A stretch of 64,000 nucleotides of DNA from Mesorhizobium sp. M4B.F.Ca.ET.058.02.1.1 (GTDB taxonomy: Bacteria; Pseudomonadota; Alphaproteobacteria; Rhizobiales; Rhizobiaceae), in assembly GCF_003952505.1 (NCBI RefSeq), contig NZ_CP034450.1:1674001-1738000 (forward strand). The letters run 5' to 3'. Below the pieces are notes generated by a model. That model made no database searches, was not told the DNA's origin, and was given only the letters and a program-made list of their open reading frames with translations. This document shows positions 16,759 through 26,550 of the stretch, one piece after another. Position 1 is the first letter of the stretch, and each line of letters begins with the position of its first letter. The translations under genes were made by a program, and so were the position numbers.

Positions 16759-17769
16759 TTACCACTCCAACCCAAACACCAGCTTGCCGAAATGCAGGCC
16801 GCCGGCGGCCATGTGGGTGTAGGCTTCGGCCGCTTCGTTCTGTGAAAACACCTTGTCGACGACCGGCTCGATGCCAGCGGCGGCAATGGCGCGGGTGGCG
16901 TCCTTGAGGTCTGACACCGATCCGGTGTTGTTGCCGATCACCTTGAGCGCCTTGACGATGATCGGCAGCAGATTGACCGTTGCCTCGGCGCCGGTAACGA
17001 AGCCGATGGTGAACAGCGTGCCGCCCGGCGCGGTGGCGTTGACCGCGCGGGCGAAGGTGGCGGCGCCGCCGGTCTCGACGACGAGGTCGGCGCCGAGGCC
17101 GTCGGTCAGCTCCAGGACCTTGCTGTCCCAGTCAGGCGTCGCGCGGTAGTTGATTAGGTGATCGGCGCCGAATGCCTTCGCCCGCTCCAGCTTCTCGTCC
17201 AAAGACGAGGTGATGATGACAGTGGCGCCGGCCGCCTTGGCAAGCTGAAGAGTGAAGATCGAGACGCCGCCGGTGCCGAGCAGGACGACGACCGAGCCCG
17301 GCCCGACATCGGCGGCGCGGATGGCGTTCCAGGCGGTGGTGCCGGCAATCGGCAGTGTCGCCGCCGCCTCGAAAGAGAGATGCGCTGGGACCGGCACGAC
17401 CGAGTTGGCCGGCAGCGCGATATATTCGGCCAGCGACCCCGGCAGCGAGATGCCGCGCATCTGCGTCATCTCGCAAGGCCGAGGCCGGCCGCCGATCCAG
17501 CGCGGCTTGGCGTGGACGACGACGCGGTCGCCGACGGCGAAGCTGGTGACGCCCTCGCCGAGCGCGACGATCTCGCCGGCGCCGTCGGCGACGGGAATGA
17601 GCGGGAAGCGCGGCCCGGGATAGTTGCCGCTCGCCACCGCGACATCGACGAAGTTGAGGCTCGCCGAACGCTGGCGGATCAGCACCTCGCCGCGCTGTGG
17701 TTCGGGGGTGGCAACGACTGCGGCGCGGAAGGCGTCCAGCCTGGGCTGGCTCAGTTCGATGGCTTTCAT
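16759..17769 (-). CDS. Zinc-type alcohol dehydrogenase-like NADPH:quinone oxidoreductase
   Basis: 336 aa MDR-superfamily oxidoreductase. GroES-like N-terminal domain (about 25-130) and a Rossmann domain with VVLLGTGGVSIFTLQLAKAAGA (about 160). The catalytic zinc ligands of true ADHs are not evident, so it belongs to the zinc-independent QOR branch. GGAG precedes the ATG at 17769. It is divergent from a LysR regulator 97 bp away, the usual layout of a LysR gene and its target. Confidence 0.9.
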   Translation of the reverse strand: MKAIELSQPRLDAFRAAVVATPEPQRGEVLIRQRSASLNFVDVAVASGNYPGPRFPLIPVADGAGEIVALGEGVTSFAVGDRVVVHAKPRWIGGRPRPCEMTQMRGISLPGSLAEYIALPANSVVPVPAHLSFEAAATLPIAGTTAWNAIRAADVGPGSVVVLLGTGGVSIFTLQLAKAAGATVIITSSLDEKLERAKAFGADHLINYRATPDWDSKVLELTDGLGADLVVETGGAATFARAVNATAPGGTLFTIGFVTGAEATVNLLPIIVKALKVIGNNTGSVSDLKDATRAIAAAGIEPVVDKVFSQNEAAEAYTHMAAGGLHFGKLVFGLEW

Positions 17770-17866
17770 GGGTTCACTCCGGTGTGATGATTAATCGGTT
17801 GAGTGAACCTAGTTGCTGCGCTATTTCTGGATAATCCTTGGCTTTCACATTTAAGTATTGCGCAAT

Positions 17867-18799
17867 ATGCAGCAATCCCACGAACCGGCGGCACTTGCCG
17901 AAATGGCGGCGTTTGCGGCCGTCGCCGAGGCGCGCTCCTTCACCAGGGCGGCCGTGCGGATCGGCCGCGACCCCACCATCCTGTCGCGGCGCCTGCATTC
18001 GCTGGAGGAGCGGCTGGGGGTCAGGCTGCTCTCCCGCACCACGCGCAGTGTGTCGCTGACCGAGGCGGGCGCCGAATTCCTGGTGCGCGTGCGCGCCATC
18101 CTCGCCTCGGTCGACGAGGCCGAGGCCGCCGCTTCCGCCCATGCTGGCGGCGGCCCGCGAGGCCTGCTCAGGCTGGCGCTGCCCGGCACGTTCGGGCGCA
18201 TGTGGATCGGGCCGCTGTTGCCTCAATTCCTCGCCGAATTTCCCGATGTCCGCATCGAGGCCGAATTTTCCAACCGGTTCGCTGACCTCGTCGCCGAGAA
18301 TTTCGACGTGGCGGTGCGGCTCGGCGCGCTGGAAGATTCGCGCCTGGTGGCACGCAAGGTGGCGACGCGGCGCCGGCTGCTCTGCGCCGCCCCCTCCTAT
18401 CTCGCCAGAATGGGCAGGCCGGAAACACCGCAGGCGCTGCTCGAACATGTCTGCCTCGGCTTCTCAGGCTTCCAGACCTTTCCGGCCTGGGAGATGACCG
18501 ACCGCGAGGGCCGGCACGCGCGCGTCGAGGTGTCGGGGCCGCTCGTCACCGACGACGCCGAGGTGCTGGTCGATGCAGCCGTGCAAGGCGTCGGCCTGAT
18601 GATGAGCACCGACTGGCTGGTCGGCCGCGAGCTCGCCGACGGACGGCTGGTGCCGATCCTGGAGGACTGGACGCTGGCTGACGAGGGCGCGGTCTATGTC
18701 GTCATGCCGTCAGCCAAGGGCCAGGCCGCCAAGACCCGCGCCTTCGCCGACTGGATCGGCAAGCGCTTTTCGCCCGAGCCGCCCTGGCGGCGGGGTTGA
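17867..18799 (+). CDS. LysR-family transcriptional regulator
   Basis: 310 aa. The winged HTH is at residues about 10-65 (FAAVAEARSFTRAAVRIGRD...LSRRLHSLEERLGVRLLSRT), followed by an LTTR substrate-binding domain with LRLALPGTFGRMWIGPLLPQ. It resembles the AaeR/CrgA-like subgroup. The ATG at 17867 is chosen over a TTG nine bases earlier. It probably controls the divergent oxidoreductase gene at 16759-17769 from the 17770-17866 gap. Confidence 0.92.
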   Translation: MQQSHEPAALAEMAAFAAVAEARSFTRAAVRIGRDPTILSRRLHSLEERLGVRLLSRTTRSVSLTEAGAEFLVRVRAILASVDEAEAAASAHAGGGPRGLLRLALPGTFGRMWIGPLLPQFLAEFPDVRIEAEFSNRFADLVAENFDVAVRLGALEDSRLVARKVATRRRLLCAAPSYLARMGRPETPQALLEHVCLGFSGFQTFPAWEMTDREGRHARVEVSGPLVTDDAEVLVDAAVQGVGLMMSTDWLVGRELADGRLVPILEDWTLADEGAVYVVMPSAKGQAAKTRAFADWIGKRFSPEPPWRRG

Positions 18800-18815
18800 G
18801 GCGGCCAGCAAAGCC

Positions 18816-19574
18816 TCACTTCGCCTGCCCCTTCAAAAACTGCCCGAGCAGGTCCACTGGCAGCGGGAAGACCACGGTGGAGGAGCGTTCGCCGGCGATG
18901 TCGTGCAGGGCTTCGAAATAGCGCAGCTGCATGGCCTGTGGCTCGGCCGCCAGCATGCGGCCGGCTTCGACCAGTTTCGCCGCAGCCTGCTGCTCGCCGT
19001 CGGCGTTGATCACCTTGGCGCGGCGCAGGCGTTCGGCCTCGGCCTGCTTGGCGATGGCGCGGATCATGCTCTCGTTGAGATCGACATGCTTGATCTCGAC
19101 ATTGGAGACCTTGATGCCCCAGGCGTCGGTGCGCTGGTCGAGGATCTCCTGGATGTCGTTGTTGAGCTTGTCGCGCTCGGCCAGCATCTCGTCCAGCTCG
19201 TGCTTGCCGAGCACCGAGCGCAGCGTGGTCTGCGCCAACTGGTTGGTGGCGGCCATGAAGTCCTCGACCTGGATGATCGCCCGCTCGGCATCGACGATGC
19301 GGAAATAGAGCACTGCGTTGACCTTTACCGAGACGTTGTCGCGCGAGATCACGTCCTGTGGCGGCACGTCCTGCACCACGACGCGCAGGTCCACCCGCAC
19401 CATCTGCTGGATGAAGGGGACAAGGATGATGAGGCCGGGACCCTTGACCGCGGTGAAGCGGCCGAGCGTGAAGACCACGCCGCGCTCATATTCCCTGAGG
19501 ATGCGGATGGCCGCCGAAAGGAACATGATCAAGGCCACCGCAACGACCAGATAGGCGACGTAACCGACCATCAT
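18816..19574 (-). CDS. Slipin (SPFH/stomatin-family membrane protein)
   Basis: 252 aa. One N-terminal membrane segment ([17 protein letters not shown]), then an SPFH/band-7 domain: [49 protein letters not shown]. It forms membrane oligomers. The preceding NfeD-like protease gene overlaps its start (TGA 19573-19571 inside the ATGATG), so the two are translationally coupled. In archaeal homologues the NfeD-type protease cleaves the stomatin partner, which fits this pair. Confidence 0.92.
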   Translation of the reverse strand: MMVGYVAYLVVAVALIMFLSAAIRILREYERGVVFTLGRFTAVKGPGLIILVPFIQQMVRVDLRVVVQDVPPQDVISRDNVSVKVNAVLYFRIVDAERAIIQVEDFMAATNQLAQTTLRSVLGKHELDEMLAERDKLNNDIQEILDQRTDAWGIKVSNVEIKHVDLNESMIRAIAKQAEAERLRRAKVINADGEQQAAAKLVEAGRMLAAEPQAMQLRYFEALHDIAGERSSTVVFPLPVDLLGQFLKGQAK

Positions 19575-20947
19575 CTTATTGCTCCGTTGTTGTTGCCATC
19601 GCGGCGCCTGACCGTCAGCACGAGGTCGCTGACATCGGTCACCTCGACGCTGTCGCCAGGCGCGACAGGTTCGTCGGCCCTCGCCCGCCAGCGCTCGCCC
19701 TGGGCCAGCACGTGGCCCTCGCCGCCCTGCCAGTCGAGCACCTTGACGGGGAGGCCGCGCATGACCTCGCCGCCGACGCGCGGCGGGTTTTTGCGCGCCG
19801 CCCAGACATAGGTTCCGGTGAGAAGCGCCAGCCCCAGCGTCAGCGCCGCGGCGGGGCCGATGACCGCCCATGACATGGCGAAGCCCGGACCCTCGACCTT
19901 GAGCAGCATGGCCGCGCCGAGCAGGAAGGCGGCGACGCCGCCCAGGCCCAGCACCACGGTGGGATTGAAGGCCTCGATGACGAGGAAGGCAATGCCGAGC
20001 AGCATCAGCGCCAGGCCGGCATAGTTGATCGGCAGGAGGTTGAGCGCATAGAGGCCGAGCAACAGGCAGATCGCGCCGATGACGCCGGGCGCCACGGCGC
20101 CCGGGCTGGTGAACTCGAAGATGATGCCGTAGACGCCGACCAGCATCAGGATGACGGCGGTGTTGGGGTCGGTGATGACGGAAAGCAGCCGGATGAACCA
20201 GCCGGGCTCCAGCGTCTCGACCGGCAGCCCCTTGGTCGCCAGTACCTTTTTCTGCCCGGCCACGTCGACGGTGCGCCCCTCGGCCAATTGCAAAAGCTCG
20301 GTCGTGTCGCGGGCGACGAAGTCGATGACATGCTCCTGCAATGCGGCGTTGGCCGACAGGCTCGCCGCCTCGCGCACCGCCTTTTCGCCCCAGTCGCCAT
20401 TGCGCCCGCGCAATTCGGCGAGCGAGCGGATGAGCGCCACCGCGTCATTGGTGACCTTGGCCATCATCGCGTCGCCCGCCGCCCGCCCGGTGGCGTCCTT
20501 CTGGTCTTTGTCCTTCTCGCCGCCGGGAAGCGACGGCAGCCCGCCCATCTCGACCGGCGTCGCCGCGCCCAGATTGGTGCCCGGCGCCATCGCCGCGACA
20601 TGGGTGGCGTAGAGGATGTAGGTGCCGGCGCTGGCTGCATGGCCGCCGGCCGGGGCGACATAGCCGATGACGGGCACCGGCGAGGCCAGGATGTCGGCGA
20701 TCATCTCGCGCATCGAGGTGACCAGGCCGCCAGGCGTGTCGAGCTGAAGGATGAGGACCGCGGCATTGCGTTTGGCGGCGGTGTCGAGCGCCTCCTCGAG
20801 CTGCCTTGTGCTCGCCGGCCCGATGGCGCCGTCAATGGCGACGCTCAGCGCGACCTTGCCGGTCCCGTCGGAAGAGAAGGGAGAAACGACGGCCGCGGCC
20901 ATGAGAGCAGCGGCAAGAAGGGCCACCCGCGCGAAGGTCACGCTCAA
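19571..20947 (-). CDS. NfeD-like membrane serine protease (ClpP class)
   Basis: 458 aa. A signal peptide or anchor (residues 1-23), a ClpP/SppA-type protease domain with [18 protein letters not shown] and the nucleophile in [12 protein letters not shown] (about Ser106), four or more central membrane helices (about 260-390), and a C-terminal NfeD OB-fold beta domain ([20 protein letters not shown]). This is the long, full NfeD form. It is coupled to the slipin gene downstream, a widely conserved pair thought to act in membrane quality control. Confidence 0.92.
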   Translation of the reverse strand: MSVTFARVALLAAALMAAAVVSPFSSDGTGKVALSVAIDGAIGPASTRQLEEALDTAAKRNAAVLILQLDTPGGLVTSMREMIADILASPVPVIGYVAPAGGHAASAGTYILYATHVAAMAPGTNLGAATPVEMGGLPSLPGGEKDKDQKDATGRAAGDAMMAKVTNDAVALIRSLAELRGRNGDWGEKAVREAASLSANAALQEHVIDFVARDTTELLQLAEGRTVDVAGQKKVLATKGLPVETLEPGWFIRLLSVITDPNTAVILMLVGVYGIIFEFTSPGAVAPGVIGAICLLLGLYALNLLPINYAGLALMLLGIAFLVIEAFNPTVVLGLGGVAAFLLGAAMLLKVEGPGFAMSWAVIGPAAALTLGLALLTGTYVWAARKNPPRVGGEVMRGLPVKVLDWQGGEGHVLAQGERWRARADEPVAPGDSVEVTDVSDLVLTVRRRDGNNNGAIR

Positions 20948-21166
20948 AGCTCCATGGAGAAGATATGGGTTGCATTTTGGTGAAGTCCAATGCGGGTGGT
21001 GAGGCGAAAGCGGCGCAACCGCCGATCTATCCCCTTGCGGGCGAGATTACGCGCTCGACCGCTTGCGCCAATCTCCAGCGCCGCGCCTGCGCTCGAGGGA
21101 TCATGCCACGGCGTCATTTGTCCTGTATGGTCGCCAGATGGTCTCGACGGCCTTGGGGGGAAATCA

Positions 21167-21652
21167 ATGCGAAGAATATTGGCGGCATTCATCGTCTTGG
21201 GAGCGCTGGCGGCCACCCAGCCGGCCCCCGCCGCATCCTGCAGCTGGAGCGCGAAGATGGAGGAGGACGAGGGCGGCAGCGTGCTGACGGCGTCGGTTTG
21301 CGGCGGGCCGAAGGGTGGCGCGCATCTGATGCTGACCTGTTTCGGCAAGCCGACGCTGAGCTACGACCTCGGCGAGGCCGGGCCGGAGCTGGAGCCGGGC
21401 ATCAAGGCTTCGTTCGCGTTCAGGGCCGGCGGCAAGACGGTGACGAAGACGCTGGTGCTCGAGGCAATGTACAATTACTTCACGACGCAGTTCGGCAGCA
21501 CCGACCCGCTGCTTGGCCTGCTGCGCGGCAAGGGCGAGGTCACCGTCACGTCCGACAAATATGGCGAGAACAGTTTTTCGCTTGCCGACTCGAGCGCGGC
21601 GATCGGCAAGGTGCTGGCTGAATGCGGCAAGGCTTCCTCCGACTCGGACTGA
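21167..21652 (+). CDS. Secreted hypothetical protein, 161 aa
   Basis: Starts MRRILAAFIVLGALAATQPA and continues PAASCSW, a clear Sec signal peptide with likely cleavage after APA. The mature part holds three cysteines and ends in acidic serine-rich residues. No family recognised. The start at 21167 is supported by GGGGGGAAA just upstream; earlier codons would remove the signal peptide context. It is transcribed away from nfeD with about 220 bp between. Confidence 0.7.
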   Translation: MRRILAAFIVLGALAATQPAPAASCSWSAKMEEDEGGSVLTASVCGGPKGGAHLMLTCFGKPTLSYDLGEAGPELEPGIKASFAFRAGGKTVTKTLVLEAMYNYFTTQFGSTDPLLGLLRGKGEVTVTSDKYGENSFSLADSSAAIGKVLAECGKASSDSD

Positions 21653-21679
21653 CGCCGGCGGGAAGGAGGCAGCAGCGCC

Positions 21680-22225
21680 TCAGCGCAGCCTGTCTCGCGC
21701 CTCCATCAGCGCAAAGCCGAGCAGGTTGTCGCCGCGCCAGGTGAGCGGGTTCGCCGCGCGCTCGTCACCCGCGGCGAGGCCAATGCCCCAGATGCGATCG
21801 ACGGGGCTTGCCTCGACCAGCACGGCATCCTTCGTCGCCAGCAGGAATTCGCCAAGCGGCCCGTTCTGCCGGAATTTCTGGAAGCTGCCTTCCGAAACGA
21901 GGCGGAACTTCTCGGCATCCCAACTCGCTCCGTCGAAGCCGCGCACCTCGCGCCCCACCTGCTTGGCCTGCTTCGGGCTCGCGGCGGCGAGCACGCGGCG
22001 CACGGCCTCGTCGTCGCCGAACAGCCGCGCCTTGCCGGCCATCATCCAGTGTTCCGCCGTCGCATAGGTCAGCCGGTCGACCGTGAAGGGCGCGGGCCAC
22101 CACTGGCTGAGACAGGACGTGGTGATGCTTCCGTCCTTCGACGGCTGATGGCCCCAGAAGAACAAGAAGCTGGGCCGGGATTTCGCGCGGACGGCTGCCT
22201 CGAGCCAGGAACGATCATAGGTCAT
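21680..22225 (-). CDS. NADAR domain protein (YbiA-like)
   Basis: 181 aa, about the normal size of YbiA/NADAR proteins, which hydrolyse N-glycosidic bonds in riboflavin intermediates or reverse ADP-ribosylation in some members. Visible family blocks: FLFFWGHQPSKDG, LSQWWPAPFTVDRLTYATAE, HWMMAGKARLFGD and the C-terminal WRGDNLLGFALMEARD. The ATG at 22225 begins MTYDRSWLEA. It stands alone facing the gene at 21167. Confidence 0.88.
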   Translation of the reverse strand: MTYDRSWLEAAVRAKSRPSFLFFWGHQPSKDGSITTSCLSQWWPAPFTVDRLTYATAEHWMMAGKARLFGDDEAVRRVLAAASPKQAKQVGREVRGFDGASWDAEKFRLVSEGSFQKFRQNGPLGEFLLATKDAVLVEASPVDRIWGIGLAAGDERAANPLTWRGDNLLGFALMEARDRLR

Positions 22226-22426
22226 GACGGGGATGGAGCGGAGCGGACGGTGAATTGTCAATGGCGGCTGGCGCCTCGCCGCTTTCACCAGCGCGCTCCC
22301 CCTGCCGCGCGGCCTGCGGGTTTCGCCGCAATTTCCCTGAAGTTTCGGCGGCGCGTCACGATCTCCGGCGGGGCGGCGACTATCCTCCGCCTTGCTGTCA
22401 CAGAGGACAGTTCGGAGATCAACGCC

Positions 22427-22720
22427 ATGACCACGATCGTTTCCTTCACCGGCGCCACTGCTCACAACCGGCGCCAGGCGTCCCCTTTCCGGCACTCCCG
22501 GTTTGCCACCGCTGCCGTATCGGCACTGTTGTGGCTGCCGCGCTTCTGGAAGGCGCGTAGCGAGCTGGCCGCGCTCGCCGCCATGAGCGAATGCGAGCGC
22601 CGCGACATCGGCCTCACCGCCTTCGACGTCGAGAACGCGCTGACGCTGCCGGTCGACCGTGACCCGACCGAGGTGCTTGCGAAGGTCGTGGACGACCGCC
22701 GCCATCGCCGTGAATTCTGA
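22427..22720 (+). CDS. DUF1127-family protein, 97 aa
   Basis: Small protein with a C-terminal arginine-rich DUF1127-like helix: LPRFWKARSELAALAAMS followed by ECERRDIGLTAFDVEN. DUF1127 proteins in rhizobia and relatives can bind RNA or act in phosphate and stress physiology; which applies here is not known. CGGAG precedes the ATG at 22427. The N-terminal 40 residues are serine-rich with one hydrophobic patch. Confidence 0.75.
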   Translation: MTTIVSFTGATAHNRRQASPFRHSRFATAAVSALLWLPRFWKARSELAALAAMSECERRDIGLTAFDVENALTLPVDRDPTEVLAKVVDDRRHRREF

Positions 22721-22755
22721 GCGCGATACTCCGGGGCCGGCCGCCGGCGTTCCAG

Positions 22756-24294
22756 TCAGTCCGGCAGGCCGGCCTCGCGCAGGCCGGCGGCGATGCGTTC
22801 AGTCGTGCCCGCGTCGAAGGGCGAGGCGTCGCCGACCCTGGCAACGGTGAGGCCCGGGTAGGTTTCCATCAGCCTGCGGCAAGCGTGCCGTGCCTCGTCC
22901 TTGCGACCGGCATGAACCAGCGCCGTGACCAGCAGGCGCAGTCCCCACCAGGTGCCCGGCTGCTGGCTAAGGCCGCGCTGCGTCAGCGCCACCGCCTGAT
23001 CGTAGCGCGCGGCGACGAAATGCGCGGCGCCGATGCCGATCTCGGCCATGTAGCCCATCGGATCGCGCGGGCTCAGCCGTTCGAAATGCTCGAACTTCTC
23101 GATCGCCGCCTCGGGCCGCTCGCGATAGACGTCCAGCCAGGCGCTGCGCAGCCAGGCCCAGGCGGAATTCGGATCGAGCGCGCGCGCCCGCGCCAGATGC
23201 ATGTCGGCGACATCGTAGTCGCGGGCAAAGGAATGCGCCGCGCCGAGCACCGCAAGCACCATAGGGTCGTCGCCGGAGAGCGCCGCCCCCTTCTGCGCCA
23301 GGCGCAGGCCCTCCTCCCGTGAAGCGGCCGGCGTTTCGGTCCAGCGGTAGCCGGCGCGCTGCAGATGGCACCAGGCGAGCAGCGAAAGCGCCAGCGGATA
23401 ATCCGGCTCGATCGCGATCGCGCGATCAAGCAGCGTGCCGGCTTCCTCGTTCTGCGCCCGCTCGAGCGACCAGGTGAGCGGAAAGGCGCGCAGCACGTAG
23501 TCGTAGGCGGCGAGGCTTTCCGGCCGCTTGCGCCGTGAACGCTCGATTTCGGCCGACAGGATCGACGGCTGGATGGCGCCGACGACACTCTCCGCAAGCC
23601 GGTCCTGCAGGTCGAACACGTCGGCCATGGTGCCGTCGTAACGGTCGGCCCAGATCGTCTTGCCGGAAGCGGAGTCGATGAGCTGTCCGGTGAGGCGGAT
23701 GTGGTCGGCGGCCTTGCGGACGCTGCCGGTCAGTACGTAGCGCACGCCGAGTTCGGCTCCGGCCCGTTTCACGCCGTCGGCCTGTCCTTTGTAGGCGAAG
23801 CTCGAATTGCGGGCGATGACGAACAGCCAGCGCATGCGCGACAGCGCCGTGGTGATCTCGTCGACCATGCCGTCGGCGAAATAGTCCTGCGCCGGGTCGC
23901 CGCTGAGGTTCTCGAAGGGCAGCACCGCGATCGACGGCTTGTCGTCGGCCGTCCCCTCCCCGGCCGCGGTGGCAACCCGATCCTCGAGGCGGCGCACGCG
24001 CTCCTCGTCGATCACATAGCCGCGCCGCAGCACGGTGCGGATCAGGCCATCGGCCTCGGCGCCGAGCGCCTTGCGGATGTCCTTCATGCATTGGGTGAGC
24101 GAATCGTCGGAAACGGCGATGTTCGGCCAGACCGCATTGACCAGCTCGTCCTTGCCGATGACGCGGCCGGCATTCTCCAGCAGGTAGACGAGCAGCGAGA
24201 GCGACTTGGCGCGCAGGTCGACGTCGTGCCCGCCCCTCTGCAGCCTGCCCCTGTGCAGATCGAGCCTGTGGCCGGAGAATTCGAACGTCGTCAT
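22756..24294 (-). CDS. Winged-helix regulator with TolB-like and TPR domains
   Basis: 512 aa. An OmpR-type winged-helix (about 5-90: FEFSGHRLDLHRGRLQRGG...GRVIGKDELVNAVWPN), a TolB-N/FlgO-like domain (about 120-240: PSIAVLPFENLSGDPAQDYF, VRYVLTGSVRKAADHIRLTG) and tetratricopeptide-type helical repeats to the C-terminus. This is the CadC-like/adenylate-cyclase-associated architecture common in rhizobia, but there is no membrane helix, so it is a soluble one-component regulator with unknown signal. ATG at 24294 has GAGGGG upstream and is preferred to an in-frame start 27 bases earlier. Confidence 0.85.
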   Translation of the reverse strand: MTTFEFSGHRLDLHRGRLQRGGHDVDLRAKSLSLLVYLLENAGRVIGKDELVNAVWPNIAVSDDSLTQCMKDIRKALGAEADGLIRTVLRRGYVIDEERVRRLEDRVATAAGEGTADDKPSIAVLPFENLSGDPAQDYFADGMVDEITTALSRMRWLFVIARNSSFAYKGQADGVKRAGAELGVRYVLTGSVRKAADHIRLTGQLIDSASGKTIWADRYDGTMADVFDLQDRLAESVVGAIQPSILSAEIERSRRKRPESLAAYDYVLRAFPLTWSLERAQNEEAGTLLDRAIAIEPDYPLALSLLAWCHLQRAGYRWTETPAASREEGLRLAQKGAALSGDDPMVLAVLGAAHSFARDYDVADMHLARARALDPNSAWAWLRSAWLDVYRERPEAAIEKFEHFERLSPRDPMGYMAEIGIGAAHFVAARYDQAVALTQRGLSQQPGTWWGLRLLVTALVHAGRKDEARHACRRLMETYPGLTVARVGDASPFDAGTTERIAAGLREAGLPD

Positions 24295-24394
24295 GTCGCC
24301 CCTCGAGGAGACGTCAACCAATTCGATCCGCGCGATGGCTAGGAGTCTGTCACGGCCCTCGCATGCTCGAAGACATCACGCCCGCCCGAAGACA

Positions 24395-25132
24395 TCAAGG
24401 CTTTCGCCCGCTGAAGATGGCGTGGCCGGCGAACAGCCAGGCGCAGTCGACTTCGATGAAGCCCGCCTTCGCAAGCCAGGAAAGCTGCTCGGCGAGCGAG
24501 GAGGGCTTGTCAATCGGCTCGCCGTCCGGGTTGCGGAAATAGTTCCAGCCCAGGCGGTTGAACTCGGCGAAGGCGGCGAGATCGCCGTCGATCGCCAGCG
24601 CCCGGGCGCGCACCGCCTCGTCCCATTGCCGCGCGGCGATGTCGAGCCCGCCTGCGCTCGGCGGGCGCACGATGTCGGCCACCACCAGCACGCCGCCGGG
24701 CTTGAGCGCCGCCGCCAGATCGGCAAACAGGTCCTGCTTCTGCCGGCCGTCGAGATGATGGATGGCGAGCGAGGAGACGACCGCATGCGGCGGCTCGGCA
24801 AAGCGCCGCCAGCCGCTCTGCGCCAGCTCGAACGCGGCAGTGGTCAGGCGCCCGGCATGGTCGCGGCAGGTGGCCTGCGTCTGCTCCAGCATTTGCGCCG
24901 AGCCGTCGAGCGCCAGGACATGGCAGTCGGCAAAGCGCTCCAGCAGCGCGCGGCTGAGCAGCCCCTCGCCGGAGCACAGCTCGACCAGCAGGCCACCCGG
25001 CGCGGGTTGCGGAATGAGGTCGGCGATGATCCCGACCTGGCGCTCGCGTTCCGGCACGAAATAACGCCCGTTGTGCAGAAAGCCGCGAGAATGGTTCTCG
25101 TCCCAATGTGCCGTGCCTTGCGCCTGCGCCAT
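24395..25132 (-). CDS. Class I SAM-dependent methyltransferase
   Basis: 245 aa. SAM motif I is LLVELCSGEGLLSRALLERF, followed by VLALDGSAQMLEQTQ, SSLAIHHLDGRQKQDLF and ALKPGGVLVVADIVRPP. The C-terminus (WLAKAGFIEVDCAWLFAGHA) is typical of small-molecule methyltransferases. The ATG at 25132 is chosen; the ATG 12 bases earlier (25144) is also possible. It faces away from the long gene-poor gap that follows. Confidence 0.85.
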   Translation of the reverse strand: MAQAQGTAHWDENHSRGFLHNGRYFVPERERQVGIIADLIPQPAPGGLLVELCSGEGLLSRALLERFADCHVLALDGSAQMLEQTQATCRDHAGRLTTAAFELAQSGWRRFAEPPHAVVSSLAIHHLDGRQKQDLFADLAAALKPGGVLVVADIVRPPSAGGLDIAARQWDEAVRARALAIDGDLAAFAEFNRLGWNYFRNPDGEPIDKPSSLAEQLSWLAKAGFIEVDCAWLFAGHAIFSGRKP

Positions 25133-25944
25133 GATCGCATCCATCCCTTTTTCGCCCAGCGTGAACCGGACCCGACCGGTTGTCGTGAGGCGCGGCTGAA
25201 ATTCGGCTGAGATTGGCGTGACGAAGGCGCCCGAAGCGCAGCGGCGGCGATACGCAATACCCAAGGCGAGGCGGCAAGCCATGCGAGCCGCCCGGCCGTC
25301 GCGCCCCCGCGCTTCGGTTCCGTCGCTGTGCATCGTCTTGCCCTGGCGCGCTATGAAGCAATTCACACAGGCGCACCGGCAAAATCGCCGCCGGTCCAAA
25401 TACACCCAAAAAAGTCAGGTTGATAATGCTGGGCCGAAAAAGTCCAGCCGGCGAAAGGCAAGCCGATTCAAGCGCATAGGCGGGAGCCGTCGCATCGGCA
25501 ACCGGAGCGGTCGAAAAGCCCGGAAAACCGGCTTTTGCTGGCCTTCAGGGGCAGCAAGGACGTGATCGCGCGGGTCTGCGGCGATGGTCCGCGAGGGTCA
25601 AAAACGGGCATTCGGACACCTCGGGAAGCGACGTTGACAGCGCGCACCGCCAATGGATATTCGCAACCACTGGTCACGCCATAACCGGGGGCTGTTGGGG
25701 ACGGACGGGGTTTCAGCAGCTTGGCGGGGGCGCCGGACGGGCTGGTACACGCATGGTGTACCGCCCGCTCCTGGCCGGTCTTCCAAAACGCAGATTTGAG
25801 CCGCGTCGCAAGCGCGCGCACGCCACCCTTGCGTCTTGACCGCCGATTGACCATCCTCTTGCCAGGTCGTGCATCCAGAAGGAGTCGCGGCATGGGGTTT
25901 TTGGCGCATGGGATCCATGCGCGGGCGCGGTTGGGGGATCGCAT
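25133..25944. other. Gene-poor intergenic stretch
   Basis: About 810 bp without a gene I can support. Open frames here are arginine/serine-rich, lack ribosome binding sites and overlap each other. The last 60-80 bp must hold the promoter of the phospholipid cluster that starts at 25945. I see no repeat, terminator or RNA gene. Confidence 0.6.
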
Positions 25945-26550
25945 ATGCCGACGCTTTATGCGTTGAAACCAGCCTTCCAGGCGAGGCTGCGGCCGCTGGC
26001 CGATCGCCTGGCCAGCGCCGGCGTCACCGCCAACCAGATCACGCTGCTGGCCGCTGGCCTTTCCGTCGCCACCGGCGTGGTGGTGGCTGCCTTCGCGGCC
26101 CATCCGGCCGTATTCCTGCTGATGCCGGTGGCGCTGTTTACGCGCATGGCGCTCAACGCGATCGACGGCATGCTGGCACGGGAACATGGGCAGGCGTCAA
26201 AACTCGGCATGTATCTCAACGAGCTCTGCGACGTCGTCTCCGACCTGGCGCTGATCCTCGCTTTCGCCGCCCTCTTCCCGGCCTGGGGCGTGGTCGCCTT
26301 CGCGATCATGGCGGTCATCGTCGAGTTCGCCGGCGTGCTCGGCATCGCCGCGGGGGCGGCGCGCGACTATGCAGGGCCGTTCGGCAAGAGCGACCGGGCG
26401 CTGGCGCTGGGCGTCATCGGCGCGTTGATCGTTTTCGGCCTGTGGCCGGTGGCACTCACGCCCTTTGTGTTTCCGGCGCTCGCAACACTGTCGCTGGCGA
26501 CCGCCATCAACCGGATACGCAGCGGCCTTAGAGGAGCAGTCGGGCAATGA
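25945..26550 (+). CDS. CDP-alcohol phosphatidyltransferase family protein (YnbA-like)
   Basis: 201 aa integral membrane enzyme that would transfer a phosphatidyl group from CDP-diacylglycerol to an alcohol. The signature lies at about residues 70-100 as NAIDGMLAREHGQASKLG and YLNELCDVVSD. In the canonical pattern D1xxD2GxxAR(x8)GxxxD3xxxD4, D2 and D4 are present but D1 and D3 are asparagine. About five hydrophobic segments follow. It opens a run of six same-strand genes, and its stop overlaps the next start (ATGA at 26547). The gene set resembles E. coli ynbABCD. Confidence 0.85.
   Translation: MPTLYALKPAFQARLRPLADRLASAGVTANQITLLAAGLSVATGVVVAAFAAHPAVFLLMPVALFTRMALNAIDGMLAREHGQASKLGMYLNELCDVVSDLALILAFAALFPAWGVVAFAIMAVIVEFAGVLGIAAGAARDYAGPFGKSDRALALGVIGALIVFGLWPVALTPFVFPALATLSLATAINRIRSGLRGAVGQ

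Noticed and set aside
25218..25565. A 115-codon plus-strand frame in the gap before the phospholipid cluster
   Set aside because: Arg/Lys/Ser-rich, no ribosome binding site, partly antisense to the methyltransferase leader; no family resemblance.
25468..26187. A 239-codon minus-strand frame
   Set aside because: Overlaps the CDP-alcohol transferase gene in antisense; unconvincing composition.
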